Part shown: positions 1 through 9,584 of the stretch, piece by piece | How positions within the stretch are numbered: the first letter of the stretch is position 1 | How the letters are laid out: the number at the start of each line of letters is the position of its first letter | Source of the DNA: Ramlibacter sp. | GTDB lineage: Bacteria > Pseudomonadota > Gammaproteobacteria > Burkholderiales > Burkholderiaceae_C | Reading direction: 5' to 3' | Assembly (NCBI GenBank): GCA_016713005.1 | Contig: JADJPY010000012.1 | Location: 310,001 to 374,000 of the forward strand | Length of the DNA stretch: 64,000 nucleotides | Translations under genes and position numbers: made by a program | The notes under the pieces: model-generated | Database searches by the model: none | Seen by the model: the letters and a program-made list of their open reading frames with translations, nothing else | What the model was told of the DNA's origin: nothing

Positions 1-1
1 C

Positions 2-901
2 GAGGGCGAGTTTTTCGGCCTGCTCGGGCCCAACGGCGCGGGCAAGACCACGCTGATCGCCATCCTGGCCGGACTGCTGCGCCCCACATCGGGGCGGGTC
101 ACCGTGCTGGGCCACGATGTGCAGGCCGACTACGCCCGGGCCCGGCGCATGCTGGGAGTGGTGCCTCAGGAACTGGTGTTTGACCCGTTCTTCAACGTGC
201 GCGAAGCGCTGCGTTTCCAGTCGGGCTATTTCGGCGTGAAGCACAACGACGACTGGATTGACGAGTTGTTGCAAAGCCTGGGGCTGGCCGACAAGGCCAG
301 CGCCAACATGCGCCAGCTCTCCGGTGGCATGAAGCGGCGCGTGCTCGTGGCGCAGGCACTGGTTCACAAGCCGCCCGTGATCGTGCTGGACGAACCGACG
401 GCCGGCGTGGATGTGGAGCTGCGCCAGACGCTGTGGCAGTTCATCGCGCGCCTGAACAAGCAGGGCAACACCGTGTTGCTGACGACCCACTACCTGGAAG
501 AAGCCGAGGCGCTGTGCGCGCGCATTGCCATGCTCAAGCAGGGCCGCGTGGTGGCGCTGGACCGCACCAGCGAGCTGCTGAAATCCGCTTCTGGCAACGT
601 GCTGCGCTTCAAGATCGACGCCGAGTTGCCCCCCGCACTGGCGCGCCAGGCCCGCATCACCGGGCGCATTGTGCAGTTCCCTGCCCACGGTGCACATGAC
701 ATCGAGCAGTACCTGGCCGCCGTGCGCGAGGCCGGCCTGCACGCCGAGGATGTGGAGATCCGAAAGGCCGACCTGGAGGACGTGTTCCTGGCCGTGATGT
801 CGGACAAAAGCGGCTCGGGCGCCGACATTCCGTCGGCGGGAGCGAAGCCCTCATCGGGGAGTGGCGCCGTGCGCGAAGCGACGGGCGTGGAGGCGAAATG
901 A
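2..901 (+). CDS. ABC-2 type exporter, ATP-binding subunit (5' end cut by window)
   Basis: This is the nucleotide-binding subunit of an ABC exporter and hydrolyses ATP to drive a membrane partner. The reading frame is open from base 2, so the start lies outside the window. The Walker A motif GPNGAGKTT comes at once, followed by the signature LSGGM, Walker B with VIVLDEPTAGVD and the switch His in LLTTHYLEEAE. The C-terminal tail of about 100 residues is variable and ends in a Ser/Gly-rich stretch. Its stop overlaps the start of the permease by 4 bases (ATGA), so the two are co-translated. The layout resembles the YadG/YadH type upstream of ibaG-murA. The substrate cannot be told from sequence. 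Confidence 0.9.
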   Translation, partial: EGEFFGLLGPNGAGKTTLIAILAGLLRPTSGRVTVLGHDVQADYARARRMLGVVPQELVFDPFFNVREALRFQSGYFGVKHNDDWIDELLQSLGLADKASANMRQLSGGMKRRVLVAQALVHKPPVIVLDEPTAGVDVELRQTLWQFIARLNKQGNTVLLTTHYLEEAEALCARIAMLKQGRVVALDRTSELLKSASGNVLRFKIDAELPPALARQARITGRIVQFPAHGAHDIEQYLAAVREAGLHAEDVEIRKADLEDVFLAVMSDKSGSGADIPSAGAKPSSGSGAVREATGVEAK

Positions 902-1654
902 CGGGCTGGCAGGCACTGTTCTACAAGGAAATCCTGCGCTTCTGGAAGGTCAGCTTCCAGACGGTTGCGGCGCCCGTCCTCACCGCGGTGCTGTACATGC
1001 TGATCTTCGGCCATGTGCTGGAGGACCATGTGAAGGTCTACGACAAGGTGGGGTACACCGCCTTCCTGGTTCCCGGCCTGGTGATGATGAGTGTGTTGCA
1101 AAACGCGTTTGCCAACAGCTCGTCGTCGCTTATCCAGAGCAAGATCATGGGCAACCTGGTGTTCCTGCTGCTCACGCCCCTGTCGCACTGGAGCTGGTTT
1201 TTTGCGTATGTGGGCTCGTCCGTGGTGCGCGGTCTGGCGGTCGGCACCGGGGTGTTCCTTGTCACGGCCTGGTTCGCGCCGCTGCACTTTGCGGCCCCGC
1301 ACTGGATCCTGGTGTTTGCGGTGCTCGGCGCGGCGATGCTGGGCGCGCTGGGCCTCATCGCTGGACTCTGGGCCGAGAAGTTCGACCAGATGGCGGCGTT
1401 CCAGAACTTCATCATCATGCCCATGACCTTCCTGTCGGGCGTGTTCTATTCCATCAAGTCGCTGCCGCCGTTCTGGCAGGCGCCGTCGCCACCTCAACCC
1501 CTTCTTCTACATGATCGATGGCTTCCGCCGCGGCTTCTTCGGCCACAGTGACGTGTCGCCATGGCTCAGCCTGGCGGTGGTCGGGACGGCGTTGCTGGTG
1601 GTCAGCGGGATCGCCGTGAACCTGCTGCGCATCGGCTACAAGATCCGCGGATGA
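898..1654 (+). pseudogene. ABC-2 type transporter permease, frameshifted near base 1489
   Basis: This is the membrane subunit paired with the preceding ATPase. Frame 1 from ATG 898 encodes hydrophobic ABC-2 permease sequence as far as FWQAPS, then runs into an unrelated Pro/Leu/Arg tail and stops at 1551. The expected continuation (HLNPFFYMIDGFR, then a last membrane helix ending in GYKIRG) is read in another frame from about 1490 to the stop at 1652-1654. Removing one C of the CC at 1489-1490 restores a single protein of about 251 residues, the usual family length. The lesion removes the last membrane helix. It is either a real inactivation or a one-base sequence error; codon use on both sides looks intact, so it would be recent. 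Confidence 0.8.
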
Positions 1655-1661
1655 GCACCCC

Positions 1662-1904
1662 ATGACAGCTGAACAACTGCGCGCAATCATTGCATCCGGA
1701 CTGGCTTGCGAACACATCGAACTGGAGGGCGATGGCCGCCACTGGTACGCCACCATCGTGTCCGCCGAATTCGAGGGCAAGCGCCTGATCCAGCGGCATC
1801 AGCGTGTGTACGCCACGCTCGGTGCGAAAATGCATACCGACGAGGTGCATGCCCTGTCGATGAAGACCTATACGCCCACCGAGTGGGCGGCCCAGCCACA
1901 CTGA
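1662..1904 (+). CDS. ibaG: BolA-family protein, IbaG-like
   Basis: A small 80-residue BolA-fold protein. The family partners with monothiol CGFS glutaredoxins in iron-sulfur cluster handling, and a CGFS glutaredoxin is encoded at 42420-42752. The class II KH-like fold is seen in the sequence around FEGKRLIQRHQRVYATLG, with the conserved His and the helix-turn region ending DEVHALSMKTYTP. In Escherichia coli the homologue ibaG (yrbA) also lies directly before murA, which supports this name over bolA. It starts 8 bases after the broken permease and ends 7 bases before murA, so it probably belongs to the same transcript. Confidence 0.85.
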   Translation: MTAEQLRAIIASGLACEHIELEGDGRHWYATIVSAEFEGKRLIQRHQRVYATLGAKMHTDEVHALSMKTYTPTEWAAQPH

Positions 1905-1911
1905 ACCTTTC

Positions 1912-3173
<1,262 letters not shown>

Positions 3174-3177
<4 letters not shown>

Positions 3178-3818
3178 CGATCACGCTGGCCCTGTCAAAG
3201 GGGCGCATCTTTGACGACGCGCTGCCGCTGTTGCGGGCCGCGGGCATCGAGGTGCTCGAAGACCCGGAAACGTCGCGCAAGCTGATCCTGCCGACCAGCC
3301 AGCCTGGCGTGCGCGTGGTGCTGGTGCGCGCCACCGATGTGCCCACCTATGTGCAGTACGGCGGGGCCGACCTGGGCGTGACCGGGCTGGACACGCTGAT
3401 CGAGCACGGTGGCGACGGCCTGTACCAGCCGCTGGACCTGAAAATCGCCAGGTGCCGCGTGAGTGTGGCGGTGCGTTCGGACTTTGATTACGCCAGCGCG
3501 GTGCGCCAGGGATCCCGTCTCACGGTGGCAACCAAATACGTGGGCATCGCGCGCGAGTTCTTCGCCGCCAAGGGCGTGCACGTGGACCTGATCAAGCTCT
3601 ACGGCAGCATGGAACTGGCGCCGCTCACCGGGTTGGCCGACGCCATCGTGGACCTGGTGTCCACCGGCGGCACGCTCAAGGCCAACAACCTGGTCGAGGT
3701 GGAGCGCATCATGGACATCAGCGCGCGCCTCGTGGTCAACCAGGCGGCGCTCAAGCTCAAGCAGGCGCCGATCCGCCGGATCATCGATGCATTTGCCGGC
3801 GCCATCGCCGGGGACTGA
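3174..3818 (+). CDS. hisG: ATP phosphoribosyltransferase, short form
   Basis: HisG catalyses the first step of histidine synthesis, joining ATP and phosphoribosyl pyrophosphate. At 214 residues it is the short form: the catalytic bilobed domain is complete, with the PRPP-binding loop DLVSTGGTLK at residues 160-169, but the C-terminal regulatory ACT-like domain is absent. Short HisG enzymes work as a hetero-octamer with HisZ, a histidyl-tRNA-synthetase-like regulatory subunit, which is not encoded in this window and must lie elsewhere. The start overlaps the murA stop by 4 bases. It is followed after 16 bases by hisD. Confidence 0.95.
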
Positions 3819-3834
3819 CTTCACGCATCGCACC

Positions 3835-5151
3835 ATGGAACTGAAAGCTTCGCCCCTTCGCCTCGCCACCTCCTCTGCCACCTTTGAGGCGGAATTCAAG
3901 GCGCGTCTGCACTGGGCGGCGGACACCGATGCGGCCATCGAGCAGCGCGTGGCCGATATCCTGGCCGATGTGCAGCGGCGCGGTGACGCGGCGGTGATCG
4001 AATACACCAACCGGTTTGACAGGCTTTCAGTCCGCTCGATGCAGGAGCTTGAACTTGGCCAAGCCAGTCTCAAGGCGGCGTTTGAAGCCATCCCCGCAGC
4101 CCAGCGGGAGGCCCTGCAGGCGGCCGCGCGGCGCATCCGCAGCTACCACGAGGCCCAGAAAAAGGCCGGCGGGGAAAGCTGGAGCTATCGAGACGAGGAC
4201 GGCACACTGCTGGGCCAGAAGGTCACCCCGCTTGACCGGGTTGGCGTGTATGTGCCCGGCGGCAAGGCAGCGTATCCGTCGAGCGTGCTGATGAACGTGA
4301 TCCCGGCCCACGTGGCGGGCGTGGGCGAGATCATCATGGTGGTGCCCCACCCTGGTGCCGAGAACCGGCTTCTGCTGGCCGCCGGCTACCTCGCTGGCGT
4401 GACGCGCGCTTTCACGATTGGTGGCGCCCAGGCAGTCGGCGCGCTGGCATATGGCACTGAGACCGTGCCGCGCGTCGACAAGATCACCGGCCCTGGCAAT
4501 GCCTATGTGGCCAGTGCCAAGCGCCGTGTCTTCGGCCAGGTGGGCATCGACATGATCGCCGGCCCCAGCGAAATCCTCGTGCTGGCCGACGGCAGCACGC
4601 CGCCCGACTGGGTGGCCATGGACCTGTTCAGCCAGGCCGAACACGACGAGCTCGCTCAAAGCATCCTGCTCTGCCCTGATGCGGCCTACATTGACCGCGT
4701 GCAGGTCGAGATTGACCGCCTGCTGCCGGGGATGCCGCGCGCGGCCATCATTGCCAAAAGCCTCAACGACCGGGGAGCCCTGATCCACACGCGCAGCATG
4801 GAAGAGGCCTGCGATCTGAGCAACCGCATCGCGCCCGAACACCTGGAGGTCTCCAGCCGCGACCCGCACCGATGGGAGCCGCTGCTTCGCCACGCCGGGG
4901 CGATCTTCCTGGGGGCGTACACCAGCGAGTCGCTGGGTGACTATTGCGCGGGGCCCAACCACGTGCTGCCCACGTCAGGGACCGCGCGTTTCTCGGGGCC
5001 GCTGGGTGTGTTTGACTTCCAGAAGCGCAGCAGCCTGATCGAGGTCAGCGAGGCCGGCGCGAAGGTGCTTGGCGCGATTGCCGTGGTGCTGGCCGAGGGC
5101 GAGGGCCTGTCGGCGCACGCGCAGGCCGCGCAAATGCGCCTGCGGCGTTGA
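3835..5151 (+). CDS. hisD: Histidinol dehydrogenase
   Basis: HisD oxidises L-histidinol to L-histidine in two NAD-dependent steps, the end of the pathway. The protein is 438 residues from ATG 3835. An in-frame ATG at 3787 lies inside hisG and is rejected because the extra 16 residues do not resemble the family. Family motifs seen are GPGNAYV, GPSEILVLAD, the zinc and catalytic segment SQAEHDE, EHLEV and the Gly/His loop NHVLPTSGTARF. It lies between hisG and a small secreted protein gene, within one run of plus-strand genes. Confidence 0.96.
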   Translation: MELKASPLRLATSSATFEAEFKARLHWAADTDAAIEQRVADILADVQRRGDAAVIEYTNRFDRLSVRSMQELELGQASLKAAFEAIPAAQREALQAAARRIRSYHEAQKKAGGESWSYRDEDGTLLGQKVTPLDRVGVYVPGGKAAYPSSVLMNVIPAHVAGVGEIIMVVPHPGAENRLLLAAGYLAGVTRAFTIGGAQAVGALAYGTETVPRVDKITGPGNAYVASAKRRVFGQVGIDMIAGPSEILVLADGSTPPDWVAMDLFSQAEHDELAQSILLCPDAAYIDRVQVEIDRLLPGMPRAAIIAKSLNDRGALIHTRSMEEACDLSNRIAPEHLEVSSRDPHRWEPLLRHAGAIFLGAYTSESLGDYCAGPNHVLPTSGTARFSGPLGVFDFQKRSSLIEVSEAGAKVLGAIAVVLAEGEGLSAHAQAAQMRLRR

Positions 5152-5183
5152 CGCAGGCACCCAGGGCGATGAAAGGGGGACGC

Positions 5184-5534
5184 ATGACTTCCAGAGCCAT
5201 TCTGGCGCTGCTGCTGGTGTTGCACACCGCGGCCAGCGCCATCAGCATCCGTGACCTGCGTCGGCTGCAGGCGTCCGACGAACTGGTCGGCGAGAACTAC
5301 GTGCATTACTACCTGATTGGCGCCATGGAAGGCTCGCGCGAGGCGCATGCCCATGCGGTGCGTGCCGGCGCCAGGCCGCAGATCTGCGTGGGCGATCGCC
5401 GGCTGGAGCCGCGGATGGCGCTGGGCATCTATCAGGCCGAACTGCAGCGCAACGCCGAGCTGTATGAGCTGGACATGCCGGTGGAGCTGGTCATGTACAA
5501 CGCGCTGGTCAACACCTACCCCTGCAACCGATGA
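5184..5534 (+). CDS. Small secreted protein, Rap1a/Tai immunity-like
   Basis: A 116-residue protein with a clear Sec signal peptide (TSRAILALLLVLHTAASA) and about 95 mature residues. The mature part has the layout of the Rap1a/Tai immunity fold: YYLIGAMEG near the start, a Cys in PQICVGD, an amphipathic helical stretch and a final NTYPC. The two cysteines could form a disulfide. The start at ATG 5184 is chosen over TTG 5148 and ATG 5169 because AAGGGGG lies about 5 bases upstream and the signal peptide begins there. It is inserted between hisD and hisC, overlaps hisC by 4 bases (ATGA) and has no link to histidine synthesis. No effector gene lies nearby. The family call rests on pattern only. 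Confidence 0.6.
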   Translation: MTSRAILALLLVLHTAASAISIRDLRRLQASDELVGENYVHYYLIGAMEGSREAHAHAVRAGARPQICVGDRRLEPRMALGIYQAELQRNAELYELDMPVELVMYNALVNTYPCNR

Positions 5535-6622
5535 ACACAGCCACGAAAGCCGCCACGGCCCTGGACCGCATCCGCACGGACATCCAGTCCATGCACGCCT
5601 ATGCCATCCAGGATTCCGCCGGACTGGTCAAGCTCGATGCGATGGAAAATCCGCACCGACTTTCGCCTGAGTTGCAGGCTGCCCTGGGCGCCCGCCTGGG
5701 CGCGCTGGCCCTCAACCGCTACCCCGGTGGGCGCATCAACGACCTGCGCGTGGCACTGGCCGCGCATGCGCAGCTCCCGGCGGGGTGCGACCTGATGCTG
5801 GGCAATGGTTCGGATGAACTGATCTCGCTGCTGGCGATGGCCTGCGACATCCCCGGCGCTTCCATTGTGGCGCCGCTGCCCGGCTTCGTGATGTACGCGA
5901 TGAGCGCCCGGCTGCAGGGCCTGGCCTTCCATGGCGTACCGCTGACGCCCGAATTCGAGCTGGACGGACCGGCGATGCTGGCCGCCATCGAGGCCCACCG
6001 CCCCGCCATCACCTACATCGCCTACCCCAACAACCCGACCGCCAATCTCTGGGATGACACAGTGATTGACGCCATCATCGCCGCAGCGGGTCGTATTGGC
6101 GGGCTGGTGGTGATGGACGAGGCCTACCAGCCTTTCTCCAGCCGCACCTACATGCAGCGCATGGCCGGCCACAGCCACGTCCTGCTGATGCGCACGCTCA
6201 GCAAGTTCGGCCTGGCGGGCGTGCGCATCGGCTACATGGCGGGGCCCAAGGCCCTGATCACCCAGATCGACAAGCTGCGCCCGCCCTACAACATCAGTGT
6301 GCTCAACGCCGAGTGCGCCCTGTTCGCACTGGAGCACGAGTCTGTGTTTGCCGCCCAGGCCGCCGAGGTGCGCGCCCAGCGTGAGCGGTTGTGCGCGGCG
6401 CTTCAGGGCCTGCCCGGCGTGCGCACCTGGCGCAGCGACGCCAACATGGTTCTCGTGCGGGTTCCCAATGCGCAGAAAGCCTTTGACGGCCTCAAGGCGC
6501 GCGGGGTGCTCGTCAAGAACGTTTCCAGCATGCATCCTTTGCTGGACAATTGCCTGCGCCTGACGGTAGGCACCGCCGAGGAAAATGCCATGATGCTGGC
6601 TGCACTGCAAGAATCCCTATGA
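5531..6622 (+). CDS. hisC: Histidinol-phosphate aminotransferase
   Basis: HisC is a PLP-dependent class I/II aminotransferase that converts imidazole-acetol phosphate and glutamate to histidinol phosphate. It is 363 residues. The substrate segment YPNNPTAN, the cofactor Asp/Tyr in VMDEAYQPF and the PLP lysine in RTLSKFGLAGVRIGY are all present. The start overlaps the preceding secreted-protein gene and the stop overlaps hisB, each by an ATGA, so translation is coupled through this part of the operon. Confidence 0.95.
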   Translation: MNTATKAATALDRIRTDIQSMHAYAIQDSAGLVKLDAMENPHRLSPELQAALGARLGALALNRYPGGRINDLRVALAAHAQLPAGCDLMLGNGSDELISLLAMACDIPGASIVAPLPGFVMYAMSARLQGLAFHGVPLTPEFELDGPAMLAAIEAHRPAITYIAYPNNPTANLWDDTVIDAIIAAAGRIGGLVVMDEAYQPFSSRTYMQRMAGHSHVLLMRTLSKFGLAGVRIGYMAGPKALITQIDKLRPPYNISVLNAECALFALEHESVFAAQAAEVRAQRERLCAALQGLPGVRTWRSDANMVLVRVPNAQKAFDGLKARGVLVKNVSSMHPLLDNCLRLTVGTAEENAMMLAALQESL

Positions 6623-7224
6623 CGAACCCTGTTGCGCCCCGCGTCGCCGAAGTCACGCGAAACACCGCCGAGACGAAGATCACCGCCCGCGTCAACCTGG
6701 ACGGCACGGGTGTGGCCACGCTGGCCACGGGCATCGGCTTCTTTGACCACATGCTGGACCAGATCGCCCGCCACGGCCTGATCGATCTGGACATCCGTGC
6801 CGAAGGCGACCTGCACATCGATGGCCACCACACGGTGGAAGACGTGGGCATCACGCTGGGCCAGGCGGTGCACAAGGCCGTGGGCGACAAGAAGGGCATC
6901 CGCCGCTATGGCCACGCCTATGTGCCACTGGACGAGGCGCTGTCGCGCGTGGTGATTGATTTTTCCGGCCGGCCCGGCCTGATCATGAATGTGCCGTTCA
7001 GGAGCGGCATGATTGGCACCTTTGACAGCCAGCTGGCGCACGAGTTCTTCCAGGGCTTTGTCAACCATGCCTTTGTCACCCTGCACATCGACAACCTGCG
7101 GGGGGAAAACGCCCATCACCAGTGCGAAACGGTGTTCAAGGCCTTCGCCCGCGCGTTGCGCGCGGCGCTGGAGCTGGATCCGCGTTCGGCAGGCACGGTG
7201 CCCTCGACCAAGGGCTCGCTCTGA
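6619..7224 (+). CDS. hisB: Imidazoleglycerol-phosphate dehydratase
   Basis: HisB removes water from imidazole glycerol phosphate to give imidazole-acetol phosphate. The protein is 201 residues and monofunctional, without the N-terminal histidinol-phosphatase domain of enterobacterial HisB, so that phosphatase must be encoded elsewhere. Manganese-binding His clusters are seen as DGHHTVEDVG and NAHHQCETVFKAF. ATG 6619 is chosen because it overlaps the hisC stop and begins the conserved TRNTAETKI region soon after; an in-frame ATG at 6550 lies within hisC. It is followed by a family A repeat and hisH. Confidence 0.95.
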   Translation: MTNPVAPRVAEVTRNTAETKITARVNLDGTGVATLATGIGFFDHMLDQIARHGLIDLDIRAEGDLHIDGHHTVEDVGITLGQAVHKAVGDKKGIRRYGHAYVPLDEALSRVVIDFSGRPGLIMNVPFRSGMIGTFDSQLAHEFFQGFVNHAFVTLHIDNLRGENAHHQCETVFKAFARALRAALELDPRSAGTVPSTKGSL

Positions 7225-7235
7225 CTTTTTGATGC

Positions 7236-7290
7236 CAAATCGGCCTGTAGCCCCCGTCCATATTGGCTGACCCGCTATGAAAACTGTAGC
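7236..7290 (+). repeat. Dispersed repeat family A, copy 1 (forward), overlapping hisH start
   Basis: This is the reference copy of a repeat of about 55 bases found eight times in the window. Its parts are AAATCGGCCTGTAGCCCCCG, a variable middle, CTGACCCG, then the 17-bp end GCTATGAAAACTGTAGC with GCTA/TAGC inverted termini. It fills the hisB-hisH gap. The 17-bp end contains the hisH start codon at 7277, so its last 14 bases are coding. Confidence 0.8.
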
Positions 7291-7921
7291 AGTTGTCGAC
7301 TACGGCATGGGCAACCTGCGCTCCGTGTCGCAGGCGGTGCACGCCGCCGCGGCAGGCTCGGGCTATGAGGTGGTGGTCACGGCCCGCCCCGAGACGGTGC
7401 GCGCGGCCGACCGCGTGGTGCTGCCAGGTCAGGGAGCCATGCCCGACTGCATGCGCGAGTTGCGCGACTCCGGCCTGCAGGAGTCCGTGCTGGAGGCGGC
7501 GGCCAGCCGTCCGCTGTTCGGTGTGTGCGTGGGCATGCAAATGCTGCTGGACATGAGCCATGAAGGCCCCACCCCCGGGCTGGGCCTGATTCCTGGCGAA
7601 GTGGTGCGCTTCGAGCTGGCCGGACGCATCCAGGAGGATGGCAGCCGCTTCAAGGTGCCGCAAATGGGATGGAACCAGGTGCGCCAGTGCCTGCCGCACC
7701 CGGTGTGGGCAGGCGTGCCCGACGACAGCTGGTTCTATTTTGTGCACAGCTTCTACGCCCGACCGTCGGATGCGCGCCACAGCGCTGGCGACGCCGATTA
7801 CGGCGGACGCTTTACCGCGGCAATTGCACGCGATAATATTTTCGCAACCCAGTTCCACCCGGAAAAGAGCGCCGCCCAGGGACTGGCCCTGTACCGCAAC
7901 TTCCTGCACTGGAACCCCTGA
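7277..7921 (+). CDS. hisH: Imidazole glycerol phosphate synthase, glutaminase subunit
   Basis: HisH is a class I glutamine amidotransferase that hydrolyses glutamine and channels ammonia to HisF. It is 214 residues. The nucleophile Cys84 sits in FGVCVGMQ and the catalytic His and Glu in FHPEKSAAQG near the C-terminus. The start MKTVAVVDYGMGN is the family N-terminus; its first codons lie inside the family A repeat, and no Shine-Dalgarno sequence is visible before the ATG. hisA follows after 40 bases and hisF about 880 bases downstream. Confidence 0.95.
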   Translation: MKTVAVVDYGMGNLRSVSQAVHAAAAGSGYEVVVTARPETVRAADRVVLPGQGAMPDCMRELRDSGLQESVLEAAASRPLFGVCVGMQMLLDMSHEGPTPGLGLIPGEVVRFELAGRIQEDGSRFKVPQMGWNQVRQCLPHPVWAGVPDDSWFYFVHSFYARPSDARHSAGDADYGGRFTAAIARDNIFATQFHPEKSAAQGLALYRNFLHWNP

Positions 7922-7961
7922 GCCCCGCGCTTGCTCCTGCCGGCATCATGCCCCTCCCGAC

Positions 7962-8705
7962 ATGATTTTGATTCCCGCGATTGACCTCAAGGACGGCCGC
8001 TGCGTGCGCCTCAAGCAGGGCGACATGGCCCAGGCCACCACCTTTGGCGAAGACCCCCAGGCGATGGCGAAATCCTGGCTGGCCAAGGGTGCACGCAGGC
8101 TGCATCTGGTGGACCTGGACGGCGCATTTGCCGGCAAGCCGCAGAACTTCGCGGCCATCCGCTCCATCCTCAAGGCGGTGGGCGACGACATCCCCGTGCA
8201 GCTCGGAGGCGGCATCCGCGATCTGGACACCATCGAGAAATACATCGACGGCGGGCTTCGCTACGTGATCATCGGAACAGCGGCGGTCAAGAATCCGGGG
8301 TTCCTCAAGGACGCCTGCAGCGCGTTCGGCGGGCACATCATCGTGGGCCTGGACGCCAGGGATGGCAAGGTCGCCACCGATGGCTGGAGCAAGCTGACCG
8401 GCCACGAGGTGGTCGACCTGGCCCGAAAGTTCGAGGACTGGGGCGTCGAATCCATCATCTACACCGACATCGGGCGCGACGGCATGCTCACCGGCATCAA
8501 TGTGGAAGCCACCGTCCGGCTCGCCCAGGCGCTGACGATTCCCGTGATCGCTTCGGGTGGTCTGGCCGGCATGGCGGACATCGAGAAGCTCTGCGCCGTG
8601 GAGGGCGAGGGCATCGAGGGCGTGATCTGCGGGCGCGCCATCTATTCGGGCGACCTGGATTTTGCGAAAGCACAGACGAGGGCCGACGAACTCGGCGCCT
8701 CATGA
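7962..8705 (+). CDS. hisA: ProFAR isomerase (phosphoribosylformimino-AICAR ribotide isomerase)
   Basis: HisA is a (beta/alpha)8-barrel that isomerises ProFAR to PRFAR. At 247 residues from ATG 7962 it has the family length. Catalytic aspartates occur in IPAIDLKDG and TDIGRDGM, and phosphate-binding glycine loops in QLGGGIRD and VIASGGL. An upstream in-frame ATG at 7638 lies within hisH and is rejected. It is separated from hisF by a GC-rich family B repeat. Confidence 0.96.
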   Translation: MILIPAIDLKDGRCVRLKQGDMAQATTFGEDPQAMAKSWLAKGARRLHLVDLDGAFAGKPQNFAAIRSILKAVGDDIPVQLGGGIRDLDTIEKYIDGGLRYVIIGTAAVKNPGFLKDACSAFGGHIIVGLDARDGKVATDGWSKLTGHEVVDLARKFEDWGVESIIYTDIGRDGMLTGINVEATVRLAQALTIPVIASGGLAGMADIEKLCAVEGEGIEGVICGRAIYSGDLDFAKAQTRADELGAS

Positions 8706-8712
8706 TGCGGAT

Positions 8713-8795
8713 GTTTCGCCGCCGGGGCGCCCCAAGGCAAAACGCGGCGCCCCCGGGGGGCAGGAAGCCACACACCGTGGGCGACCGTGGGGGTC
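8713..8795 (-). repeat. Dispersed repeat family B, copy 1 (reverse), hisA-hisF gap
   Basis: A GC-rich element of about 80 bases. Read on the minus strand it contains CCCCCACG, GTGTGGCTTCCTGCCCCCCG, GCCTTGGGGCG and GGCGGCGAAAC, which align in order with the element at 21273-21351 on the plus strand. The CCCCCGGGGGG core should fold into a hairpin. It lies between two genes of the same operon and ends only 4 bases before the hisF start codon. Confidence 0.75.
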
Positions 8796-8799
8796 CCGT

Positions 8800-9579
8800 T
8801 TGTTAGCAAAACGAATCATTCCCTGCCTGGACGTGACGGGCGGCCGGGTCGTCAAAGGTGTCAATTTTGTCGAGCTGCGCGACGCAGGCGATCCCGTGGA
8901 GATTGCCGCCCGCTACAACGAGCAGGGTGCCGACGAACTCACGTTCCTGGACATCACCGCCACAACGGACGACCGCGACCTGATCCTGCACATCATCGAG
9001 GCCGTGGCCTCGCAGGTGTTCATCCCGCTCACGGTGGGCGGGGGCGTGCGCACCGTCGAGGACGTGCGCAGGCTGCTCAATTCGGGTGCCGACAAGACCA
9101 GCTTCAACTCGGCCGCGATCGCCAACCCGGATGTGATCTCGGCCGCCTCCGACAAATACGGAGCCCAGTGCATCGTCGTGGCGATCGATGCCAAACGCCG
9201 AAGCCCCGAAGACGCCGCGGCGCGCGGCCCTGGCTGGGACGTGTACAGCCATGGCGGACGCAAGAACACCGGGCTGGACGCCGTGCAGTGGGCCGCCGAG
9301 ATGGCCCGGCGCGGAGCCGGCGAGATCCTGCTGACCAGCATGGACCGCGATGGCACCAAGTCGGGGTTCGACCTGGAGCTCACCCGCGCCGTGAGCGACG
9401 CCGTGGCGGTGCCCGTCATCGCTTCGGGCGGCGTGGGCACGCTGGACCACCTCGCCGACGGCATCCGCGTGGGCGGAGCCGATGCGGTGCTGGCTGCCAG
9501 CATCTTCCACTACGGGGAATTCACCGTCGGACAGGCCAAGGCGCACATGGCCGGTCGCGGCATCCTGGTGCGGACCTGA
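8800..9579 (+). CDS. hisF: Imidazole glycerol phosphate synthase, cyclase subunit
   Basis: HisF takes PRFAR and ammonia from HisH and makes imidazole glycerol phosphate plus AICAR. It is a 259-residue (beta/alpha)8-barrel. TTG 8800 is chosen as start: it gives the N-terminus LAKRIIPCLDV with the catalytic Asp at residue 11, the standard position, and the sequence upstream is repeat. The second catalytic Asp is in TSMDRDGTKSG. The only purine-rich site upstream is GTGGGGGTC inside the family B repeat, so initiation may be weak. hisI follows 5 bases after the stop. Confidence 0.95.
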   Translation: MLAKRIIPCLDVTGGRVVKGVNFVELRDAGDPVEIAARYNEQGADELTFLDITATTDDRDLILHIIEAVASQVFIPLTVGGGVRTVEDVRRLLNSGADKTSFNSAAIANPDVISAASDKYGAQCIVVAIDAKRRSPEDAAARGPGWDVYSHGGRKNTGLDAVQWAAEMARRGAGEILLTSMDRDGTKSGFDLELTRAVSDAVAVPVIASGGVGTLDHLADGIRVGGADAVLAASIFHYGEFTVGQAKAHMAGRGILVRT

Positions 9580-9584
9580 TCATC

